DNA of 64,000 nt from Beroe forskalii. Lineage: Eukaryota; Ctenophora; Nuda; Beroida; Beroidae. The translations under genes were made by a program, and so were the position numbers. Position 1 is the first letter of the stretch, and every line of letters begins with the position of its first letter. This document shows positions 10,641 through 22,200 of this stretch, in pieces. The DNA lies in the NCBI GenBank assembly GCA_011033025.1, contig WFMF01000023.1:558001-622000 (forward strand), read 5' to 3'. The notes beneath the pieces were generated by a model. The model did not search any database, was not told the origin of the DNA, and was given only the letters and a program-made list of their open reading frames with translations.

Positions 10641-11482
10641 GCTAAAATCGTATATTTTTGCTTTTTTGGGCCTTTTTCTTTCATCTGAGCGTGAAAATAT
10701 CCGAAATTTGGACTCTGTATTTCTTAAAAAAATTTCTGAAGTTTGTCAATCATGTACGGCCAGAAATTCAATGAAATTGTAAAATTAGTTGAGTCCTCAT
10801 TAATAATTTATCTAAAAGTCTAAACAAACAAAATTGATACATACAAGGAGATTCAGGATGTCAACTCTATGATTTAGTGATCTAGATGCTAGAGCTCTAG
10901 TGCAGGTAGGCGGTAGCTGATATTGGTACGAGAGGCTATATATAATAATCATTTTAATCAAATTGTTTACTCGCTAGAAGTGGCCCACTCTTTGAAACTA
11001 AATTGAACAGACTGGGATCATGCCGGCTGGAAGTGCAACCACCGCTTTAGAGAGCTTGCAAGTTGCTGCTCTCAGCAGCAGTGTTTCACTACAGCTCACC
11101 CTCACAATAATCTAATCAGCTGCAACCAGGATTGCAACCAGGATTGCGAGAGAGCCTCCAGGATTGTAAGCCTCCGACAATCCCCAAATGGTGACAAGTT
11201 TGGTTGCTCTGGTTGCGCTAGCATCGAATACAGGATATATGCTGGATAATATGAGGGAAGTAGATAGACTACGCATATCCCTTCAGCTGTAGTAATTATT
11301 AAGGTGGCAAGGTATAATATCATGATATCTTAATATGAATGACACCAACATAGTAGGTACATTATTCAGTGTTTCTAAATTCTGACTGGGGCAAAGAATA
11401 AAATGGGGATTTTATGCATTGCATACTGATAGTGATACAACGAGTAGCGAACAATAATTATTGCACGTTTCACTCAGCATTA

Positions 11483-12498
11483 CACTCAGTTTTTTTTATA
11501 AGAGTATAAGAAACTTATTGAAATCCTAGGCTACAAGTTTCTTATTTTTTCACGATTTTGAGCCTAAAAGTTTCTTAATCGGTTTCTTAATTCTACATAC
11601 ATACGACATACCTAAATACATATGAAATGACGAAAAATGTCTACAATGGTTCAATTTCCAACATAGGAAACTACTGTGTAGACTGTAGTTGAGGATTAGA
11701 ATCGAACCTTCTGATATTTTCAGTTAAATTATACACTTTTAAGCATGTACCTATCTTAAAAGATTTGTGCAGCTTCTTTATATACAATAATGTTCAGGGA
11801 TCTTCATCAAATGTTCTTCCAAAAAAGTTTGAAATTTTGAAATTTAGATAATATCTAAATCCTATAATGCTTGGAACTTTTGGAAATAGATATGGAACTG
11901 TAATAGTGTCCTGTCGCAACAACAATTTCTAAATTTCTGTTTTGTGCTTTAGTATCAGCTGGCATGTTACTTTAAACCGAAAAATCATGAAAGGTTCATT
12001 TTCTAAATTTCTATTCTATATTATGATCAATTATCACATATCCAGTGTAATACTGTAATAGAAGTTCAATAGAAGTACTAGATTAGTTTCGGAATGTTCA
12101 CAATCAAAAAATGGGGGTCTGGGGGCGCAGCCCTAAATAGACGTATCATGTTAAAAAGAATTTCAGTTGCAATAGGATTTTATACACAAATTTCAAAATC
12201 CTAGGCTAGAAGTTTCTTAATTTCTTAATTGTAAATCAGTGAATGGTGTGTAGAATAGGGATTTCTTCGTCAATTTAATCAGAAATAGGACGAGTAGAGT
12301 GGTTACGAACATCTTCAAGAACACGACGTTTTAATTGTTACAATTGAAGATGTTCGTAACCACTCTACTCGTCCTATTTCTGATTAAAAATCAGTGAAGT
12401 TTCTTAATTTTTCCGAAATTCTAGGCTAAGTTTCTAAAATTTTCGGAAATCCTTGGCTAAGTTTCTTATAGACAGTTTCTTATAAAAAAAACTGAGTG
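11483..12498. mobile_element. Non-autonomous element with CACTCAG termini and TA target duplication
   Basis: The left end (CACTCAGTTTTTTTTATAAG from 11483) is the inverted complement of the right end, ending in aaaactgagtg at 12498. Each is flanked by TA (11481-11482 and 12499-12500). TA duplications with short terminal repeats are typical of the Tc1/mariner group. The interior has no long ORF. Subterminal motifs 'cctaggct' and 'aagtttcttaat' recur several times at both ends. A perfect hairpin is nested inside. Confidence 0.75.
12276..12386. repeat. Perfect 43-bp inverted repeat with 25-bp loop
   Basis: Arms 12276-12318 and 12344-12386 are exact reverse complements; the loop is about 25 bases. 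The hairpin lies inside the 1 kb CACTCAG element. Perfect arms in an otherwise diverged element suggest recent origin by a local inverted duplication or gene conversion between arms. Confidence 0.9.
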
Positions 12499-12665
12499 TA
12501 ACTATAAATTTCTATTTCGCACCTCATTTTAAGTTGTTAAATTCTGAAATTTTATGGTTGCTTTATCAAAATATCAAATAATTAATAATGTTGCCCAGTT
12601 AGGATTGCCAGGATTGCAGGATATTCCAACCGGGGAAAAGGTGAGAACCTAACACTCCTTTCGAT

Positions 12666-12682
12666 TCCAGATCTCAACAAAG
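12666..12682 (+). pseudogene. Remnant of the 3' end of the first SAM exon
   Basis: The sequence ccagatctcaacaaagtaagg resembles the exon end and donor ccagacctcaacaaggt seen at 10453 and 16346. It is followed by intron sequence and the second SAM exon. This suggests the original copy A exon end is here and that 10.45-12.66 kb was inserted or rearranged. Confidence 0.4.
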
Positions 12683-13830
12683 TAAGGACTGAAGTACCAA
12701 CTACTCTAAATACTGACGACTCTACTGACTACTCTTGTTTTAGACACGTGGTTCATCGATTGAATCTGTCCTTTAAACTGCAAAACTCGTCGACATTACG
12801 TTTTTAGATTACCTATCAATGCTGATGTGCTGAGAGCTCAGTACATTTGAAAGTGACTTTTAGCTCTTTAGAGTCAACTGAACTACTATTAAAATGAATC
12901 CGTGAAATTAATGATAATTGATGATCCATTTTTCAGACGGTTCTGAACAAGCTTGGCGTCACACTTGTCGGTGATGCTATCTCCATCCTCAAGGGAAAGA
13001 AAGCGAAGGCGGAGAAAAAGGCTGAATCAAGTACTAAGAAAGGTTCGGAAGTAAAAAAAAAGTGCTGAAGTAAAAAGTGAAAAGAGTAAAGTCACAGATG
13101 CTGAGAAATACAAGTTTACAGAAGTGGAGAGTGATGTGGAGAGTTTCATTACCGAGATGCTGGAGCAGAGTAAAGCACACCGTGTAGAGGACTTGAAACC
13201 GGACAAAGTTATGGGAGCAAGAAAGAAGGAACTTCTTGCGAAACAGCTAATGCGTGCTCTGGAGTTCGTTGAGAAGCAGCAGAACATGATCAATTATCAG
13301 CATGTCCGTATTGAAGGGCTTCAGGAGGACTTGCTCAGCGCTAGAGAGACGCAGAAACCGACTGAATCAAGTACTAAGAGTAAAGTCACAGAAGCTGAGA
13401 AATACAAGTCTTTAGAAGTGGAAAGTGATGGGAAGAGTTTCATTACCGAGATGCTGGAGCAGAGTGAAGCACGCCGTGTAGAGGACTTGGAACTGGACAA
13501 GGTTAAGCGAGCAAGAAAGAAGGAACTTCTTGCGAAACAGCTAATGCGTGCTCTGGAGTTCGTTGAGAAGCAGCAGAACATGATCAATTATCAGTGTGTC
13601 CATATTGATGTGCTTCAGGAGGACTTGCTCAGCGCTAGAGAGACGCAGAAACAGACTGAGTTGAGTGCTTTAGCTAAGGAGGTTACAGAGAATATTGGGG
13701 GTGTTAAAAAAAAGGAATATGCAAGGAGGTTTCAGAAACTGTGGATGGGGCTATCAAGAAAGGAATCAATTCAGACGTTTCAAAAAGTGTTGAGGGGGTT
13801 GTGAAAGAGGGTCCTTCAACTGAAGAGTGA

Positions 13831-14176
13831 AGACAAAGATGGAACAGGAGCCAGAATATAAGCACTTTATCAAAAGTGGACAGATTGTTAGTATAAACAA
13901 AACTAGCGATACGACCTGAATATTTGTGTGTAAGCATTATATGTCACGAGAAGATATTTTGCCTTTTGTGCTGTTAACTCCATCATGATCATCTAAACAA
14001 AACTTAATTTGTTTTCATTTTGATTGTTGATTAATAGGGGATTTTGTGGTATATGCTTTGGGTATAACTGAAGCCCGTGATTTAAGGGTTGAGCTTTTTA
14101 TCTATAACTCATGTATTTTGAGGCGTTAGTGCCATAATTGGTTAATACAAATCTTCCGTTAAACCCTGAATATAAG
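13831..14176. other. AT-rich spacer, copied again near 15.2 kb
   Basis: No gene was seen. Stretches containing 'ataggggattttgt', 'tatgctttgggta' and 'gcccgtgatttaag' recur at 15178-15310, marking this as part of the local duplication. Confidence 0.6.
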
Positions 14177-14421
14177 AGAAATACAAGTTTACAGAAGTGG
14201 AGAGTGATGTGGAGAGTTTCATTGCCGAGTGGCTGAAGCATAGTAAAGTACGCCTTGTAGAGAACGTGAAACCGGACAAAGTTATGGGAGCAGGAAAGAA
14301 GGAATTTATTGCAAATCAGCTAGTGCGTGCTCTGGTGCTCATTCAGAGACAGCAGAAAATGATCAATAATCAGCGTGTCCGTATTGATGGGCTTCAGGAC
14401 GTTATGAACCTTCAGCGCTAA
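14177..14421 (+). pseudogene. Third, partial copy of the coiled-coil module
   Basis: An open frame of about 80 codons (EKYKFTEVESDVESFIAEWL, later NQLVRALVLIQRQQKMINNQ) is clearly related to the two modules at 13088-13660 but more diverged, ending in a TAA at 14421. There is no SAM exon directly upstream, so it is read as an orphan fragment or an alternative last exon of copy A. Confidence 0.65.
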
Positions 14422-14539
14422 ACTGGTAACCCCATAAACCGACCCGAATCAAGGACAAAAATGGCAAATGAGGGTTTAATTTTTAGGGGAAAGTTATGGG
14501 GGTTTGGGGGCTTAATTTAGTTAAATTTTGCTGTTTTAT

Positions 14540-15060
14540 TGATTTTGTTCACGATTTTGGCATTTTACGGAATGGTACCATTTTTTTGTTGACGATTTTG
14601 GCCTTTTTTGAAATGGTACCATATTTTGTTGATGAATTTCGGAGGACTTGAAATGGTAGAGAGAGACGCAGAAACAGATTTTCAAGCTTTTTTGAAATGA
14701 GGTTACCAGAATATTTGGATGTTTTCGAAAAGAGAAATAAAATGGTACCATTTTCGGCCATTTTTTGAAATGGTATCATTTTTTGTTGACAATCTTAGAC
14801 CCTTTTTGAAATGGTACCATTTTTGAAGGCGATTTTGGCACTGGGAGCTGAAATAAGCACCATTTTTTAATGACGATTTTTACTATTTTGAAATGGTACC
14901 ACAATTTTCATTGAAGATTTTCGACCTTTTCTGAAAATAAATTTTGCCATAAACCCCAAGTGGATATCGAAAAAGGCAAATGGGGTTAAATTTTGGGGGT
15001 TTATGGGGGTTTATGGGGCGATTCTGTGGTAAACTGAATTTAGGGCTTTAGCTAGAGAAT
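14540..15060. repeat. Degenerate repeats built on aaatggtaccattttt
   Basis: At least seven matches to 'gaaatggtacca' occur, usually followed by 'ttttttgttgacgatttt'. The spacing is irregular, roughly 35 to 100 bases. GGTACC is self-complementary, so the array reads similarly on both strands. It encodes nothing convincing. Confidence 0.7.
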
Positions 15061-16247
15061 GTGATTTAAGGGTACAGAGAATCTATAACTCATGTTATTT
15101 TGAGGAATATGCAAGGAGGTTTCAGAAACTGTGGATGGGGCTATCAAGAAAGGAATAAATTCAGACGTTTCGAAAAGTTTTCATTTTGATTGTTGACTAA
15201 TAGGGGATTTTGTTATACTTTGCGGTATATGCTTTGGGTAATACTGAAGCCCGTGATTTAAGTGTTGAGCTTTTTATCTATAACTAATTTATTTTAAGGC
15301 GTTAGTGCCTTAATTGGTTAATACAACTCTTATTCCGTTAATAACCCTAATTAATATAATGAATTGAGAAAATTTTAACAAATCAGGTATTTCGTTATCT
15401 CATTTTCAATCAGTAAATGTATTTTCGTTAAATTTTTTTCATAAATTTGATTCATAACATTGATTAATACCATATTCAGTGAATTTTAGTGAAGATTTTT
15501 TATGTATTTTTTTATGTATTTTCGTTAAATTTTTTTCATAAATTTGATTCATAACATTGATTAATACTATATTCAGTGAATTTTAGTGAAGATTTTTTAT
15601 TCTCTATTGATTTCCAAATTTATATTTAGCAAGAACGTTGTGTTTATGTGTTAGAATATTTTACTGTCGAATATAAATTTACGTTGATAAAATGCGATAA
15701 ATATGTGTTTATGCAGATTATATTAAGTTACTTGATGTATCGACTTATTATTCAATTGAATTCAGGGTTAAATTTAAACTACTCACCTACTGCAAATTGA
15801 AATATTTGTATCAAATATCAGTACACGTAATCAGTGAATGATATCGTAAGATTCCTATTAACTTTCTACTAAATTATTCATTTGCCAGGATGGTGGTATA
15901 TTGGTAGCGTGGTCGGGTGTGAGAAGGAGAGATAACGTCATGTCAAGTATGTAAAAATGCTTTAATTTTCAATGATTAATTTCTGATATTGAGTTTCGGT
16001 GTATGCTGATTTGTGATCGATTTCCACGATACTTAGGTGTGCTAAAGGAAATTAGTATCAGTAACTGAGAAACTGAGGGCAGTCAATCTACTAAATATCG
16101 TGAAAAAGTGGAATTATATACTGACGCACGTTAAAAAAAATGTAGGAACTGACGCCGACAAACCTTACTCTGGCACTCCCTCACCCACCAAATAAAAAAA
16201 TAAACAAAAAAATTGACGCATTTCCAAGTGCATTTTGGAGAAAGTTC

Positions 16248-19200
16248 ATGGTGGATGCAGGTATCCCTGTTAAGGCTGCAGAGAGCTATGCTACCACCTT
16301 CGTGGATAACCGGATCACTGAGACCATGATCCCAGACCTAAACAAGGTGAGTGGCGAATGTTGATCACTTTTTTAAATTTCTTTACCTGATACTGACTTA
16401 ATGGTGTGCTGAGAGCTAAGAATGGATCGAATTCACTTTCAAATACATGTATTTGAAAGTGAATTTGATAGCTGACTGGTTTTGTAGTATTGTGAACTAC
16501 TGGAATGAATCCATGAACTTTTAAATGATAATTTATGATCAATTTTCAGACAGTACTGAACGACCTTGGCATCACACTTATCGGTGATGTTATCTCCATT
16601 CTCAAGCAAACCATTTCTCTCACATCCAAAGCCACTGCTGAGAAGATGGACACCTCCTTGAAGGGAAAGAAGGTGAAAGCGGAGAAAAAAGCTGAAACAA
16701 GTACTAAGAAAGTTTCGGAAGTGAAGAAAAGTGCTGAAGTTAAGAAGACCGAGACGGTCAAAAGTGAAAAGAGTAAAGTTACTAAACGCCCTGAAACAAG
16801 TACAACAATAGCTTAATATTGTGAATCAAGAAACTTCATCCATGTGTAAAGACTTTATTAAAGGTATCGTTGACAAAAGTGGCAAAATTGATTCAAAATG
16901 AGTATACAAACAAAATTAAGTTGGTTCAAGACAAGTTTGCTGAGTTTTTAAAGACTTGAAAGATATAGCTTTAAATTCCCCATCTAGTTTCAATTGACTC
17001 TTGAGAGACTGGATTCGAAGTTTTGAATTTAATTGACATGAAACTTCTTAATTCTTTAATCACTAACGTCTCCCTACAAAACCAGCCCCATCACGTCCAG
17101 CAGCACCCCCAAAACCAGCCCAGAAAAGTGTCCCAACCACTTCCATCCTGAAGAAGCCACCTCCCACCAAGCAGCTGAAAAGGCAGCCTCAGAAAGTAGT
17201 GCATCCCAAGAAGTCCCAATCAACAGAGGTCTGTATATATCTTAATTGTAGAATTTGAAATGATTCTTGAGGAAATGTCCATTTTGAAGTTCAGAAAAAT
17301 ATAATTTTGGCAGTTTGAAACTGAATTTCCTCTGAAATTCCCCCAAATTCACGTATTATTCATTCCAGAATATCAGCAAGAAAGTAAAGTTGACAACGAA
17401 GCAACCAGTTGCTCCCTCAAAACAGCCCGCTCAGCGTCCCAAAGAGGGCAGACCTGCAGCAGATAGGAGATCCTCAGCAGATAGAAAATCTGCAGTAGAC
17501 AGCAGAACTGCAACAGACAGGAGATCTTCAGCAGAAGGCAGATCAGTGAAAACCAGTTCCGTGTCTGCAACCAGACAACCGTTGATGAGAACACAGACAG
17601 CTGCAGATTCAGAATCAGAGGTTCATTTGATGACTTACAGTTCATTTGATGACTTACAGTTCATTTGATGACTTACAGTTCATTTGATGACTTACAGGTT
17701 TTATAGGTTGCGTGTTACGACTGACGATGCAGGAAGAATTGTCTCTTTCAAACTTTCAGACTTTAGGTGTTTAATTGCAAAGTAAAACATGATCCCATCA
17801 TTTCTCAATTAACCCCACCCAATCCCTCAGGCTGACAGTGAGATGTCCGGTGCCAGGTCGCCGGTAATGAGACGTGTATACGGCAAACAACCTCCCCCAC
17901 CTGAACAGTACTTCCCCTACTCTTCAGACGATGATGCTTATCACGCTAATACTCATCACACTGCATCACACCACTCTGATACTCATCACACTAATTCACA
18001 TCACACTGCATCACATCACTCTAATCCTCATCACGCTAACTCTCATCACTCCACCCCGCATCACGCTATATCACGCCATGTTCACGCACCAGACTCCACT
18101 AGTATTGGAAGGGGTGGAAATCAGAATGCAGTGATTGTACGGAAGATATCAGATGATGATGATGTACCGAATGTCAGTCAGGTACGTATTAAAGTATTAT
18201 GGAGTGTTGTTCGAAGTTTTTGGTTTCAAAGTTTTTCGAAGTTTTCAGTTTCAAAATCACCAAAAATTGCATCTTGGACGAGACAGTATTTTTCTCCGAC
18301 TGGCCTAATTCTAATGGCGTATACTGCCCAGGGCCCGGTTATTACTCGTTTGGTGACAGACAGATCTGCTGTTTCCGTACGGTGCGTCTCACCTGACTCA
18401 ACTACAAACGATGTGGAAACTAAACTCAACCCGTGAGTATCGACCGACTGATTTCTATTTGAAAAGTTTGATTTAGTATCAGATCACAATATCATACGTC
18501 AACAAGAAATTCCTCATTGAAATCACAGACTCAACAAAATATCTGGATCAAAATATTCTGGTGCTGCTTACTGGTTTAGTAGATACTCGTTATTTTTGAG
18601 AGTCTCATGCTTGATTCGGCGATTTTCAGGCAATAGAAGTTATCATTTTGACTTATGAAAAGCGTCCCAACACATTGTAGTCCAAGACGTAAGGTCCATC
18701 CGTTAGCAACCCGTGTTAAAAGCGATTTTTCGACGGTTACTAGGCCTTTAGACCATGTAGAATCGATCTAGCTCGGTCAGGACATCTGATCTCGATGGCG
18801 CCAAGTCGATATTGACCACGCCCTTTTTTAAAGGTTACGCGCAGGCTTGATATTTCATAACTTGGCTCAGGAAGGTCGTAGAGACTTCGTTTTGGGCGCA
18901 AACGAAGCGCAATATTATGTTTGTATACAATTGTTGAAGAAATTATGCACTAAAATGATGAGAGAAAAAGTTATGACCGAAAAACAGTTTTTAAGCCTTA
19001 CACAAACTCACAAAGAGAATTTTCGGTGATTTTCGAAAATCCGTTAGCAACCCGTGTTTAAAGCGATTTCTCGACGGTTACTAGGCCTTTAGACCATGTA
19101 GAATCGAATTAGCTTGGTCACGACATCTGATCTCGATGGCGGCAAGTCGATATTGACCACGCCCTTTTTTTAAGGTTACGCGCAGGCTTGATATTTCATA

Positions 19201-22200
19201 ACTTGGCTCAGGGAGGTCGTAGAGACTTCACTTTGGGTGCAAACGAAGCGCAATGGTCATGTTTCTTGACAATTGTTCATAAAGATATGCCCTAAAATGC
19301 TCAGGAAGATAGTTGTGGGCGAAAAACTGATTTTTTGGCACCCGCGGGACATAGTGGAGGCGTTTTTTGTATCTTGGCCCAGGAAAGTCGTAGAGAGTTC
19401 GTTTTGGGCGCTAATGAATCCCAATATTCATGTTTATATACGACTTGTTAATAAACATTTGCCCTAAAATGGCCAGGAAGAGAGTTATGGGCGAAAAACT
19501 GACTTTTCTTGGTACCCGCAAGGCATAGCAGAGGCGATTTTTTATCTTGGCCCAGGAAGATCGTAGAGGCTTCGTTGTGGGTGCAAACGAATCGCAATGA
19601 CCATGTTTATATACGACTTGTTAATAAAGATATACTTATGAACAGAGGTATGAGCGAAAAACTGATTTTTTGGGCACCTGTAATGCGTAGCACCTACCTC
19701 TTGTACCTCATTTCCGTTTCCAAAATTCCAATGGGGACCCCATTAGACCACCTGTTGCAGACTGCCCGTGGTCCAATCCAGTAATAAGTTTAGTCGGGCT
19801 TAGTGTTACTTGGTATTGGAAGGAGCTAAGGAGATTGGGAATTTTTTGAAGAAGTTGGATGTCAATAGTCAATAACGCCTATGTTATTCTTGGCAGGTAC
19901 CCAAAAACCGTTTTTTGCTCTTAATTTTGTTTATGATCGTTTTAGAGCATATTATGCCTATCAATAACTATTTTCGATAAGCATAAATGCAATTAAACGA
20001 TCAAGAACAGGGTGTTAGCTACAGTGGGAGTGAACACCCCATTGTGGAACCAATTTTTCATCGAAAATCAAGTTGAGTTGTGTAAAAAATAACTATCAAA
20101 AGATTCTTTATTTTTAGCCTTGCAGCTCCCACGAAGCTCTCATTAGTTCCCACACAGCTCCCACGAAGATTCGATGCAACACAGCTCCCAATTATTTGCT
20201 CCCATAGATGAGATCATTCAAATTCTCCTTTACACTTTTACAGGAGTAACCACGATGGTACCTTGACTTAGCTAAGGCATTCGACAAAGTGGATCACGAG
20301 CTGGGTCAATGTGGGGTTTAGGGTAAACTTCTTCATTGGATCCTCAAATACAGGAAATGATTCGTCACCATAAAAGGCTTCCATTCTTCTCTCACTTGTC
20401 CTCAGTGAAATACCTCAAGGGTCTGTCCTAGGTCCCATACTCTTCCCCGCACGCATAAACAATCTGCAATGCCATATCACAGGCTCAGTTGCTGGTAGTT
20501 TAATTTTGTCTAAGTGTGAAGATGTCTCTGTTCTCCAGGACGACCTCAATTCCGTGGTGAAATGGACTACGCAGAGTAGCATGAAAACAAATTCGATACC
20601 TCCCTTACAAGACTTCATTCAATAAGATTCTGTTACTGTTCGTGTTGATAATATCTTGAAGATCTTTTTTTCACTGCTGTGTGGGTCCAGTACATATTCG
20701 TAGGACATATTCGTAGGTACCTCAGCAACCCGTGTCAAATACCTTGGTTTCCACTGTCCACCTCAGTCCAGAGTCCAGACATGAAGTGGTCTCTCCAGGC
20801 TACAGTTGCTGCCCAAAATGGAAGTAAAAAGCTAACTGGGTGCTCAGTGTATTCTCAGTCCGGTCCTTATGCTGTAAAAAAAAGTATTGTTCGCAGTCAA
20901 CTTGAATACTCCTATCCAGTTTGGAGCCCTAACACAGTCCAAGACAAACTGGAATCCACCCAACGTGCTTTTACACACTACAACATTGGAAGTACTACTG
21001 GGAAAGGTTGAAGAGACTTGGTAATGTCCCTCCAGAGGCACAGAGAGCGGTATGTGATAATGTAAATGTGGAAGATCTGGCATTATGTCGTGTCAAACGA
21101 CCTAGGAATCCCCTTCCCACTGAATTGGACCACGGGCGGCCTACAACAGTTGAACCAATTAAGTTTCCATTAGATGCAGACAAGAAGTATAGTAGGTGCT
21201 ATGCATCACAGGTGCCCAAAAATTGACAGTTTTTCGTTCATACTTCTGTTCCTGAGCATATCTTTATTTTGTAAGTCATTTATAAACATGGTCATTTCGA
21301 TTCGTTTGCGCTCAAAAAAGTCTCTGGGACCTTCCTGGGCCAAAATACAAAATTGTCTACACTAGTCCACTACGCCCTGCAGGTGTCCAAATTATCAGTT
21401 TTCGTCCAATACTCTGTTCTTGAGCAATTTAGGGCATATTTTTATCTGTTAGTTGTATATAAACATGGTCATTGTGATTCGTTTGCACACACGACGAAGT
21501 CTCTGCGAACTTCCTGGGCCAAGATAAAAAATCGCCTCTGCTATGCCTTGCGGGTACCAAGAAAAGTCAGTTTTTCGCCCATAACTCTCTTCCTGGCCAT
21601 TTTAGGGCAAATGTTTATTAACAAGTCGTATATAAACATGAATATTGGGATTCATTAGCGCCCAAAACGAACTCTCTACGACTTTCCTGGGCCAAGATAC
21701 AAAAAACGCCTCCGCTATGTCCCGCGGGTGCCAAAAATCAGTTTTCGCCCACAACTATCTTCCTGAGCATTTTAGGGCATATCTTTATGAACAATTGTCT
21801 AGAAACATGACCATTGCGCTTCGTTTGCGCCCAAAATAAAGTCTCTACGACCTCCCTGAGCCAAGTTATGAAATATCAAGCCTGCGTAACCTTAAAAAAG
21901 GGCGTGGTCAATATCGACTTGGCGCCATCGAGATCAGATGTCGTGACCAAGCTAATTCGATTCTACATGGTCTAAAGGCCTAGTAACCGTCGAGAAATCG
22001 CTTTAAACACGGGTTGCTAACGGATTTTCGAAAATCACCGAAAATTCTCTTTGTGAGTTTGTGTAAGGCTTAAAAACTGTTTTTCGGTCATAACTTTTTC
22101 TCTCATCATTTTAGTGCATAATTTCTTCAACAATTGTATACAAACATGGCCATTGCGCTTCGTTTGCGCCCAAAACGAAGTCTGTACGACCTTCCTAAGC

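Larger units (their letters stand above)
10335..13830 (+). pseudogene. SAM-domain gene copy A with duplicated coiled-coil module and two poly-A frame slips
   Basis: Exon 10335-10453 encodes the first half of the SAM domain (FWKKFMVDAGIPVEAAES to MIPDLNK) and exon 12937 onward the second half (TVLNKLGVTLVGDAISILKG). The frame breaks at 13053-13061, a run of nine A where eight would keep the frame; as written it stops at 13066. In the shifted frame, 13088-13660 encodes two copies of a 98-residue module with coiled-coil character (ELLAKQLMRALEFVEKQQ). At the eight-A run 13706-13713 the opposite slip would restore the original frame and a natural-looking tail (VSETVDGAIKKGINSDVSKS) ending at 13830. 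The donor after 10453 is poor (gtcccg) and a 1 kb element lies in the intron. The copy may be decaying, may use alternative transcripts, or may contain homopolymer errors. Confidence 0.6.
9510..16816 (+). repeat. Segmental duplication carrying SAM-domain exons and their upstream region
   Basis: Sequence around 9510-10453 is repeated with moderate divergence at about 15310-16346. Shared landmarks are ttaatacaactttattc-type stretches, 'aggatggtg' followed by 'gtgtgagaaggagagat', 'gagggcagtcaatctactaaatat', and then the first SAM exon. The second SAM exon is also present twice (12937 and 16550). Between the units, 13717-14160 is repeated again near 15105-15340. The order is therefore unit A at 9.5-13.8 kb, scrambled fragments at 13.8-15.3 kb, and unit B from 15.3 kb. 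Confidence 0.8.

Noticed and set aside
11685..11715. B-box-like sequence on the minus strand (aaggttcgattctaatcc)
   Set aside because: No other tRNA arms can be drawn around it and it lies inside the TA-flanked element.
14536..14779. Minus-strand Phe/Lys-rich ORFs
   Set aside because: They are produced by the aaatggtaccattttt repeat and do not resemble a folded protein.
18847..19784. ORFs of 60-91 codons in the foldback arms, repeated at 56839-57114 and 59314-59544
   Set aside because: They lie in inverted, modular repeat DNA, occur on both strands, and show no protein family signature.
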